Shown here piece after piece: positions 1 through 4,844 of a DNA stretch of 55,718 bases. The position numbers and the translations under genes are program-made. Position 1 is the first letter of the stretch. Each line of letters begins with the position of its first letter. The notes beneath the pieces were generated by a model. It was not told where the DNA came from and ran no database searches. It was given only the letters and a program-made list of their open reading frames with translations. This DNA comes from a virus. The stretch lies in the IMG/VR virus record IMGVR_UViG_3300047157_000003, positions 1-55,718 of that record; one strand, written 5' to 3'.

Positions 1-16
1 CGGAGCGCAACCTGCG

Positions 17-538
17 CTATACAGCTTCTTCGTTATCGTATGTTATGTCGATTTGTTCGGTTTTTGTGGGATTTGCTTCAGGTGTTACATCAATCATGCG
101 ATCTTTAGCGCGAGTCATAAAGTCCTGCAACTGCTTAACGATTTGATCCCGTGTCATATTATCAACGTTTTCGTGTGTCACATGGCTACGGGCTACCATA
201 AGACCCGTTACCTTGAGTCTGAGTTCTTCTGCTTTAATAGCCGCCCCGAAGTTCCCTGCTTCCCATGCTTCATCTCTGAGTCGTTGCATATCCCGAACAG
301 ATTTGGTTACAGAAACCCCGTACTTGCTTTCGAGTTCCTGTCTCATTTCTTCCATTCGCTCTTTAACAACTGGATTGTTAAGAAGCTGAACGGCTCTCAC
401 ATTCGGCGACTTATACCCTGCCGCACGAGCCGCACCCGTCTGGGTCATATCTTTGTGAATATAATTATCTAAAAACTTTTGCTGTTGCGGTTGCAACCTA
501 CGTCCGCCCTTTTCTATTTGTTCTCCGACCTTTGGCAT
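17..538 (-). CDS. terS: Terminase small subunit (Terminase_2-like)
   Basis: Likely DNA-recognition subunit of the packaging motor, which binds the pac/cos site and feeds DNA to the large terminase and portal. The 173-residue protein has the family's N-terminal helix-turn-helix signature: QQQKFLDNYI, then TQTGAARAAGY and a NPVVKERM segment (about residues 18-62). A charged helical middle, probably for oligomerisation, follows. The gene lies 6.7 kb beyond the large terminase if the genome is circular, so the two subunits are not adjacent. An AAAGG ribosome site precedes the ATG, and a promoter lies at 570-598. Family assignment is by motif; the role is inferred from the family. Confidence 0.85.
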   Translation of the reverse strand: MPKVGEQIEKGGRRLQPQQQKFLDNYIHKDMTQTGAARAAGYKSPNVRAVQLLNNPVVKERMEEMRQELESKYGVSVTKSVRDMQRLRDEAWEAGNFGAAIKAEELRLKVTGLMVARSHVTHENVDNMTRDQIVKQLQDFMTRAKDRMIDVTPEANPTKTEQIDITYDNEEAV

Positions 539-569
539 TTACAAACCTTTTAACTTACAGCACCTCTTA

Positions 570-598
570 AATATAACCCAACAATAAAAAAAGAACAA
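570..598 (-). promoter_or_regulatory. Sigma-70-like promoter of the small terminase gene
   Basis: On the minus strand TTGTTC (598-593) is followed after 17 nt by TATATT (575-570), about 30 nt upstream of the terS start codon. The spacing is ideal but the -35 box is weak. Confidence 0.5.
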
Positions 599-660
599 GC
601 CCATAATAAACCAATAGTTCCCACACTGGAACAACTTTCCCAAGATCACAAATCACATCA

Positions 661-696
661 GGGGGGTTGGTTATATAACCCCCCCTATAAGGGGGG
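661..696. repeat. Alternating G-run/C-run inverted repeats
   Basis: GGGGGGTT, an AT-rich spacer, AACCCCCC, TATAA, then GGGGGG. The central C-run can pair with either the left or the right G-run, giving two mutually exclusive hairpins. It lies directly beside the TGACGYA repeat cluster and AT-rich DNA, an arrangement seen at replication origins and regulatory switches. Confidence 0.7.
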
Positions 697-857
697 TGAC
701 GCGGTTGACGTAAAATAACCCATTGATTTTAAACAATATTCTGCGTCAAAACGCAAAACTGACGCAACTGACGTAAACTACCTAAACCATTGAAAACAAA
801 CAAAACTCTGCGTCAACATCAACTGCGTCAGGTTTTGACGTAAAAAAAGTTGACGTA
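697..857. repeat. Cluster of nine TGACGYA repeats (candidate origin iterons)
   Basis: Copies of TGACGYR, usually as TTGACGTAAA or TGCGTCA, lie at 697-703, 705-714, 742-749, 760-766, 769-777, 809-816, 824-830, 835-844 and 850-857. Six read on the plus strand and three on the minus. They fill the gap between the leftward small terminase gene and the rightward early promoter and are separated by AT-rich stretches. Such arrays normally bind a replication initiator or repressor. No gene is visible in 539-960. Confidence 0.75.
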
Positions 858-901
858 GAAAATCGTTTAAAATCAATGCATAACTTTTCTTATGTTTTTG
901 C

Positions 902-947
902 TTGACCACGGCGCATATAGTGGGTATATATGGGATATTCTAGCAAA
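902..947 (+). promoter_or_regulatory. Early rightward promoter with TTCTAGYAAA box
   Basis: TTGACC (902-907), a 17-nt spacer and TATATA (925-930) form a near-consensus sigma-70 promoter. TGGGATA follows, then TTCTAGCAAA (938-947), so transcription should start inside this box. The same element is found at other early promoters of this phage (3058, 14133, 55097). The start codon at 961 has a GGAG ribosome site 8 nt upstream. Confidence 0.75.
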
Positions 948-960
948 CGGAGTATATAAA

Positions 961-1281
961 ATGCAGACGATTACAACAAAATATATTGGACCAACTGAAA
1001 AAAGATGTTCAAGAATTAAGGTTACACATTCTGGCAATTATGCAAGTATTATCATGAGTTATGATCACGCGTTAAATGCTGAGGAAAATTATGTTGTAGC
1101 GGCGAAGTTGCTTGCTGAACGTCTTAATTGGGATGGTCAATTTATTGGCGGTCACACAAAAGATGGCATGGTATTTGTAGACGCAAAGCCTGTTTATGAT
1201 TTCACAGTAACAAGCAAAGCGCCCAAATTAACTACAACCAAATCAATTGATGAAATTGCAGAAGCACTAGGAGCCGCGTAA
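961..1281 (+). CDS. Early hypothetical protein, 106 residues
   Basis: First gene of the rightward early operon. I do not recognise the family. The predicted protein is small, soluble and mixed alpha/beta, with no membrane segment or obvious catalytic motif. An in-frame ATG at 892 would give 129 residues, but that codon precedes the promoter's -35 box, whereas the ATG at 961 has a good GGAG site. I therefore take 961. Its stop overlaps the next start as TAATG, so the two are translationally coupled. Early position suggests a host-takeover or regulatory role, which is inference only. Confidence 0.75.
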   Translation: MQTITTKYIGPTEKRCSRIKVTHSGNYASIIMSYDHALNAEENYVVAAKLLAERLNWDGQFIGGHTKDGMVFVDAKPVYDFTVTSKAPKLTTTKSIDEIAEALGAA

Positions 1282-1796
1282 TGTTACTTAAACTTAAAAA
1301 TATTAAGCGCACTGAGTGGGCGAGCCAAGAAACGCATTGTTATCAGGCGTCTTTATATGTAGATGGCAAGCCTGTTGCTGTTGTGAGCAATGATGGTCAC
1401 GGCGGTTGTGATAGAGACTATCCACACCCGAAGTTCAAGGGTGATTATCGTACTAAGATGAATGAGATTAACGATCATTTTAAATCTTTACCGCCTTCAC
1501 CTTTTAGTTACGAGGGCGCAAATGGCGTTATGATCCATGATAGCTTGGATCAATCTTTGGAGTCTTGGTGCAGTGATCAGGTCAACAATTGGCTTTCTGA
1601 GAAGGAATTAAAGCGTAATTTAAAGTCTTATGTTTTAATGCAAATCAAAGGCAAGGAAGGAATTTATCAAACTAAATTTCACCCAACTGTAACCAAGGGT
1701 GAATGGGTAACTAATAAGCATTCTGGGCAAACTAGGCGTATCTTAAATGATATGGATTTTTCCGATGCTTTAACTTTATGGAAGGAAAGTGCATAA
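1281..1796 (+). CDS. Early hypothetical protein, 171 residues
   Basis: Second gene of the operon, coupled to both neighbours by TAATG overlaps. The 171-residue protein starts with a beta-rich segment (YQASLYVDGKPVAVVSNDGH) followed by GGCDRDY, and has an alpha-helical centre and a basic C-terminal part. I recall similar phage proteins of unknown function with a conserved N-terminal 'SEET.CF.A.vy.dGk' pattern, but cannot name a domain. There are no membrane segments. Its function is unknown. Confidence 0.75.
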   Translation: MLLKLKNIKRTEWASQETHCYQASLYVDGKPVAVVSNDGHGGCDRDYPHPKFKGDYRTKMNEINDHFKSLPPSPFSYEGANGVMIHDSLDQSLESWCSDQVNNWLSEKELKRNLKSYVLMQIKGKEGIYQTKFHPTVTKGEWVTNKHSGQTRRILNDMDFSDALTLWKESA

Positions 1797-2197
1797 TGTT
1801 TTATATGGCATACGGAATGAATACCAACCGCGAATCTATGGCGGTTCGGTGTCCACAAGCAAAACCAATGGGCGCATTTTACTTGCCAGATCATCGGCTA
1901 GTATTTCGCGGCGTTGCTGACTTTGTTCCAGACGTTGAAAGCGTTTTACCTGTTGTACTGTGGGAAATTACGCCCGATTGCTTACGTTCTTTAGATAGAC
2001 TTGAGGGCTACCCGCATTTTTACAATAGGCGCAAACTAAACGGCGCATGGATTATTTACGAAATGGTTGATCAATCGCGCACCAGTTTACCTAGTGAGCA
2101 TTATTATCGTATGATTGAGGAAGGTTACAAAGATTTTGGCCTTGACGATTGGCATTTACGCCGAGCGAGAGCAGACGCAAAGGAGCAAGCCGCATGA
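1796..2197 (+). CDS. Gamma-glutamylcyclotransferase-like (AIG2/GGACT fold) protein
   Basis: The protein has the gamma-glutamylcyclotransferase fold. MFYMAYGMN at the N-terminus corresponds to the family's 'YG.L' substrate loop, and LDRLEGYPHFYNR (about residues 65-77) carries the expected catalytic glutamate in D-x-x-E-G. Family members release 5-oxoproline from gamma-glutamyl amines or peptides and act in the cytoplasm; the substrate here is unknown. At 133 residues the length is normal. The start at 1796 overlaps the previous stop (TAATG) with a GGAAGG ribosome site. Phage copies are known; possible roles are altering glutathione pools or undoing a gamma-glutamyl modification. An amidoligase that could make such bonds is encoded at 53303-54404. 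Confidence 0.75.
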   Translation: MFYMAYGMNTNRESMAVRCPQAKPMGAFYLPDHRLVFRGVADFVPDVESVLPVVLWEITPDCLRSLDRLEGYPHFYNRRKLNGAWIIYEMVDQSRTSLPSEHYYRMIEEGYKDFGLDDWHLRRARADAKEQAA

Positions 2198-2235
2198 GCG
2201 AATTAGAAAACCCAATTACAGCAAACCGACACTAG
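2194..2235 (+). CDS. Possible 13-residue leader peptide
   Basis: A short reading frame (MSELENPITANRH) starts with an ATGA overlap on the preceding gene. It ends at the base of an 8-bp hairpin (AGCGGGAA/TTCCCGCT, 2234-2260) just upstream of the next gene. The layout would suit translation-dependent attenuation, but a frame this short could be chance. Confidence 0.3.
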   Translation: MSELENPITANRH

Positions 2236-2260
2236 CGGGAAAGTTCATTTAATTCCCGCT
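2234..2260 (+). other. Hairpin between early genes
   Basis: AGCGGGAA (2234-2241) and TTCCCGCT (2253-2260) form a perfect 8-bp stem with an 11-nt loop. No T-run follows, so it is more likely an mRNA processing, stabilising or attenuation hairpin than a terminator. Confidence 0.55.
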
Positions 2261-2272
2261 ATTAAGGTTTCT

Positions 2273-2755
2273 ATGACCGCTATGGAAATTTCATGGCTGA
2301 TCGAGGGCTTAGATGCCCTTGTTTTGCCTAGTAGATCAAAACGCGTTAAACGTAGTTTGAAGCGCGCACTTACTGAAATTGAAAAGGAAGCATACAAAAT
2401 GACTAAAACAAAGAAAAATAATAAACCTTGGACTGCCGCAGATGATGCAGAGCTAGTTCTTATGCGTGAGGCTAAGACGCCAACGAAAGAAATTGCTAGA
2501 GCGTTAGACCGCACGCCTTCTGGGGTTATGAATAGAATTCAAAACAAGCAAATCCCTTACGGCAAAGAGCCAACATTTCGCGAAGTTGTAGATACAGCGT
2601 TTGCCAAGGGTGAAATTGAATTCGGTGAGCCAGACGAAAAGGGAAGCTTTGAACAACTAACAGATTTGTTAGGCCAGATGGAAGAGGACATTAAACCGAG
2701 CAAATGGTTTCCAAGGCTGCGGAAGTTCTTAAAGAAATTATTCGGGTTAAAATAA
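2273..2755 (+). CDS. Putative DNA-binding protein with SANT/Myb-like helix-turn-helix
   Basis: The segment WTAADDAELVLMREAKTP-TKEIARALDRTPSGVMNRI resembles the SANT/Myb or GcrA type of helix-turn-helix, with a tryptophan start, an acidic first helix and an IARALxRTPxGV recognition helix. A basic C-terminal tail rich in Lys and Arg follows. Two starts are possible: 2273 (160 residues, weak AAGG site) or 2399 (118 residues, good AAGGAAG site directly before MTKTKKNNKPW). The second leaves the domain at the N-terminus and may be the true one. As last gene before a terminator in the early operon, a transcription-regulator role is plausible but not shown. Confidence 0.65.
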   Translation: MTAMEISWLIEGLDALVLPSRSKRVKRSLKRALTEIEKEAYKMTKTKKNNKPWTAADDAELVLMREAKTPTKEIARALDRTPSGVMNRIQNKQIPYGKEPTFREVVDTAFAKGEIEFGEPDEKGSFEQLTDLLGQMEEDIKPSKWFPRLRKFLKKLFGLK

Positions 2756-2764
2756 CAAAAAATC

Positions 2765-2787
2765 AGGCGGATCTCCCGCCTTTTTTT
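2765..2787 (+). terminator. Rho-independent terminator of the first early operon
   Basis: AGGCGG (2765-2770), loop ATCTC, CCGCCT (2776-2781) and a run of seven T. It lies 10 nt after the stop of the preceding gene. Confidence 0.9.
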
Positions 2788-2899
2788 ATATACATAAGCC
2801 GAACAAATCATCGGGTTATAAAACCTACTGCTGTGTTATGCGCGCCAGTTGTTACAGGCAATGTGATGATTGAAACACCTTGCCCCAATTGCTGTGTTA

Positions 2900-2928
2900 T
2901 TGACACCCGTGGTTTTTACATCTATCCT
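2900..2928 (+). promoter_or_regulatory. Promoter for a small RNA
   Basis: Perfect TTGACA (2900-2905), 17-nt spacer, TATCCT (2923-2928). No reading frame with a ribosome site lies between it and the terminator ending at 3027, so it should drive a short untranslated transcript. Confidence 0.6.
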
Positions 2929-2934
2929 AAAATT

Positions 2935-3027
2935 ATTGTAATCAGTTTAACCTTACCTGTATTGATTACACTGCTCTTACTGACCCCGACTGGCTAGGTT
3001 TCGCACTGCAAAGTCGGGGTTTTTTTA
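2935..3027 (+). ncRNA. Candidate small RNA of about 93 nt
   Basis: The predicted transcript starts about 7 nt after the -10 box and ends at a strong terminator. It would contain two hairpins. TGTAATCA (2937-2944) pairs perfectly with TGATTACA (2963-2970). CCCCGACT (2984-2991) pairs with AGTCGGGG (3012-3019), followed by eight T (3020-3027). The 13 nt between the stems and the 18-nt first loop would be single-stranded and free to pair with a target. Promoter, stems and terminator are seen directly; the existence of the RNA is inferred. Confidence 0.55.
2984..3027 (+). terminator. Rho-independent terminator of the candidate small RNA
   Basis: Perfect 8-bp stem CCCCGACT/AGTCGGGG with a 20-nt loop and a T-run of eight. 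It also insulates the next promoter at 3058. Confidence 0.85.
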
Positions 3028-3057
3028 TCCCGAACATAAATTTTCTTATATATGCCC

Positions 3058-3100
3058 TTGACCCCGAACATAAGAAATGTTATGTATTAGGTCTAGCAAA
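3058..3100 (+). promoter_or_regulatory. Second early rightward promoter
   Basis: TTGACC (3058-3063), 17-nt spacer, TATGTA (3081-3086), then GTCTAGCAAA (3091-3100), a variant of the TTCTAGYAAA box, and a GAAAGG ribosome site before the start at 3114. The spacer contains CCGAACA, the phage's recurrent motif. Confidence 0.7.
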
Positions 3101-3113
3101 GAAAGGTAATAAG

Positions 3114-3446
3114 ATGACACAATCATTTCAATGGCTTATCACTTCATCAGGTCACTTCATGCACGGCACGGAAAAGAAGTTTTACAACAACTTAGCCCAT
3201 GCTGAGGAGCTGCCCGAAAATTTTAAAGATGCTTGCCACATGGCGTATGATCATTGCAAGGACTGCACGTCTATTCGTGTTTTACGTCTTGATCGCGATA
3301 CAGGCACTTTTGAAGATCAAACGGCTAAAGCTGTATATTTTATCGCGCAAAGCGTTTTAGACCTTCATGACGAGGAGAACGGCGTTCCCGAATGGGCGCA
3401 GGAGCAATTTGATGCCTTGGAACCAGTATTAGAGGGAGATTACTAA
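3114..3446 (+). CDS. Early hypothetical protein, 110 residues
   Basis: First gene of the second early operon, with its own promoter and GAAAGG ribosome site. It is acidic and soluble. Cys and His residues in the middle (DACHMAYDHCKDC) could bind metal, but the spacing does not match a named zinc finger. Its stop overlaps the next start (TAATG). I do not recognise the family and assign no function. Confidence 0.75.
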   Translation: MTQSFQWLITSSGHFMHGTEKKFYNNLAHAEELPENFKDACHMAYDHCKDCTSIRVLRLDRDTGTFEDQTAKAVYFIAQSVLDLHDEENGVPEWAQEQFDALEPVLEGDY

Positions 3447-3592
3447 TGAGTAATGCGCAAGTAGAAAATTTAGAGGAGTTTTTAACTTGGTTAAAGACTT
3501 GCCCAAATCATTACACAATTAGCTCGATGCAGGGCGGTTTTGTTCATGTAAAGTTTTTAATTTCAGTTGAAAAGAAAAAGGAAGACCAATGA
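3446..3592 (+). CDS. Small hypothetical protein, 48 residues
   Basis: Starts by TAATG overlap with the previous gene and ends by ATGA overlap with the next. The sequence begins MSNAQVENLEEFLTWLK (amphipathic helix) and ends in a Lys-rich VEKKKEDQ tail. The tight coupling on both sides is the main support. Function unknown. Confidence 0.6.
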   Translation: MSNAQVENLEEFLTWLKTCPNHYTISSMQGGFVHVKFLISVEKKKEDQ

Positions 3593-3660
3593 AAAAAGAC
3601 ATAGAGCTTGAACGTATGCTTAATGAAGTTTTCGCAAAAGTATTTGGGAAGGACTGGTAA
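3589..3660 (+). CDS. Very small hypothetical protein, 23 residues
   Basis: The frame MKKDIELERMLNEVFAKVF ending GKDW overlaps both neighbours (ATGA upstream, TAATG downstream), so it fills the gap between two coupled genes exactly. It could form a single amphipathic helix. Translation is likely from the coupling pattern; a function is not evident. Confidence 0.5.
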   Translation: MKKDIELERMLNEVFAKVFGKDW

Positions 3661-3806
3661 TGGCAAAATGGAATTTAAAAGGGGAGCGCATGGACATTAA
3701 AGATGTCCTTGTGCGTCTTAACGATATTATTCACGCGAAAGACCCGAAGGCTGAGGCTGTAAGGTTTAAGCGTGATCTTGTTGTTAAGTTGGAAGAGGAC
3801 AAGTAA
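3660..3806 (+). CDS. Small hypothetical protein, 48 residues
   Basis: Starts by TAATG overlap. The sequence is mostly helical and charged (MDIKDVLVRLNDIIHAKDP, then a basic middle and acidic end). An internal ATG preceded by GGGGAG at about 3680 could be the real start (38 residues). No recognised domain. Confidence 0.55.
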   Translation: MAKWNLKGERMDIKDVLVRLNDIIHAKDPKAEAVRFKRDLVVKLEEDK

Positions 3807-3807
3807 T

Positions 3808-4089
3808 ATGGAAAGACCAACTTTCAGATACATTCTTGACCGCTTAAATGGTATTAAAACGCAATCTGACTTAGAGGCATTGAAGTCCGATGTTGAGGGT
3901 TACTTGCCTTTAGATAAGTTCGAAGAGGACTTTGATGTTACCGCAGCGGTTGATAATTTGAAGCGTGACTATGTTAATAGAGCTTTAAATAAAGTCCCGA
4001 CATTACACGAAGCCGCAGACTTGCTCGGGTTAAAGAGCTATCAGGTTTTAGTAAATTGGATGAAACGACTGGATATTAAAAATGACTAA
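3808..4089 (+). CDS. Hypothetical protein with C-terminal helix-turn-helix-like segment, 93 residues
   Basis: The N-terminal two thirds is acidic and helical. The last 30 residues (TLHEAADLLGLKSYQVLVNW) read like a compact helix-turn-helix of the excisionase or merR-N kind. It starts 2 nt after the preceding stop and overlaps the following gene by 8 nt. DNA binding is a reasonable guess; no family is recognised. Confidence 0.6.
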   Translation: MERPTFRYILDRLNGIKTQSDLEALKSDVEGYLPLDKFEEDFDVTAAVDNLKRDYVNRALNKVPTLHEAADLLGLKSYQVLVNWMKRLDIKND

Positions 4090-4414
4090 CAGAGCAGAAA
4101 TTCTTGAAACAGCAAAACAATATGTGACCAAAGACAGAGCGTCTGATCATGGCGACATGGAAGATAACTTTGAAATGATCGCAGACTTTTGGTCGGTTTA
4201 TTTAGACATTAGAATTAAACCGCATGAAGTTGGAGTTATGATGACGCTATTAAAAGTAGCGCGGATTAGGTCAAATCCCGAACACCCCGACAATTGGGTC
4301 GATGGCGCAGGATATATGGCTTGTGGCGGTGAGATTGCGGGAAAGAGAAAGCGTACTACAATCCCGAAAATTGATGCCAACGGCAAGTTTGAAAAACATG
4401 AGGAAGCGTTATGA
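4082..4414 (+). CDS. DUF6378-family phage protein
   Basis: The protein matches the pattern I know as DUF6378: AKQYVTKDRASDHG near the N-terminus, DNFEMIADFWSVYL, then MMTLLKVARIRSNPEHPDNW and VDGAGYMACGGE. The conserved His/Asp/Glu positions suggest a helical nucleotide- or metal-binding protein, and relatives often lie near MazG-type or nucleotide-metabolism genes in phages, but no activity is established to my knowledge. At 110 residues it has the usual length. It overlaps both neighbours, in keeping with coupled translation. Confidence 0.8.
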   Translation: MTNRAEILETAKQYVTKDRASDHGDMEDNFEMIADFWSVYLDIRIKPHEVGVMMTLLKVARIRSNPEHPDNWVDGAGYMACGGEIAGKRKRTTIPKIDANGKFEKHEEAL

Positions 4415-4629
4415 CTTTTTACACAATGCTTGTGCTGACATATGTAATAGAAGGCACGGAAGTTCAAAAGAAAACTTTGTATAGAAACGCATATGAGTGT
4501 GGAAATGCACTGCCAGAAGCGTACAAACCATATGAGGATATGGATAGTATGGGTCAATGTATTGAGACAGACAGGGTATCGTCTAGCACTCTTATGCCAA
4601 AACTAAGACCTATTAATTTAGGAAAATAG
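4411..4629 (+). CDS. Small hypothetical protein, 72 residues
   Basis: Last gene of the second early operon, starting with an ATGA overlap. The first 15 residues (MTFYTMLVLTYVIEG) are hydrophobic and could be a short membrane or beta segment. Two Cys (YECGNALPEAY and MGQCIETD) might pair if exported. The operon's 3' side leads into a structured element rather than a simple terminator. Function unknown. Confidence 0.65.
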   Translation: MTFYTMLVLTYVIEGTEVQKKTLYRNAYECGNALPEAYKPYEDMDSMGQCIETDRVSSSTLMPKLRPINLGK

Positions 4630-4633
4630 TCGC

Positions 4634-4747
4634 GCAAGGCGGCGATGAATTCGTTTAAATGTTAGCGCATTTGGTAGCGAATTTATCTAAGTTCTGATCT
4701 GATATTAACTTTGCCCGTTTAAATCTGATTAAATTTAACCGCCTTGC
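4634..4747 (+). other. Structured untranslated element with nested stems
   Basis: GCAAGGCGG (4634-4642) pairs perfectly with CCGCCTTGC (4739-4747). Inside lie an arm AATTCG/CGAATT (4648-4653 with 4778-type spacing at 4678-4683), capped by AAATG/CATTT with a TTAGCG loop, and an AT-rich arm GTTTAAAT/ATTTAAC (4717-4739). The overall shape is a closed multi-branch junction of about 114 nt followed by TGCTTTTAT. It follows an early operon and precedes the gene at 4845. It may be a small RNA, a 3' stabiliser, or a replication structure. Confidence 0.5.
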
Positions 4748-4844
4748 CGTGCTTTTATAAACAACACAAATTCACAGTCAATCAATTATTGATCGAAAAC
4801 TAAATAAATGGTATAACCCGAACAAGTTCACTCGGAGATTATAC

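Noticed and set aside
892-960. Longer start for the first early gene
   Set aside because: Lies on and before the promoter, so the ATG would not be in the transcript.
2704-2997. 97-codon plus-strand frame across the first terminator and the sRNA promoter
   Set aside because: It starts inside the previous gene and crosses a terminator; no ribosome site and no similarity.
4302-4629. Alternative frames overlapping DUF6378 and its neighbour, on both strands
   Set aside because: The coupled genes explain the region; the other frames have no ribosome site and no family pattern.
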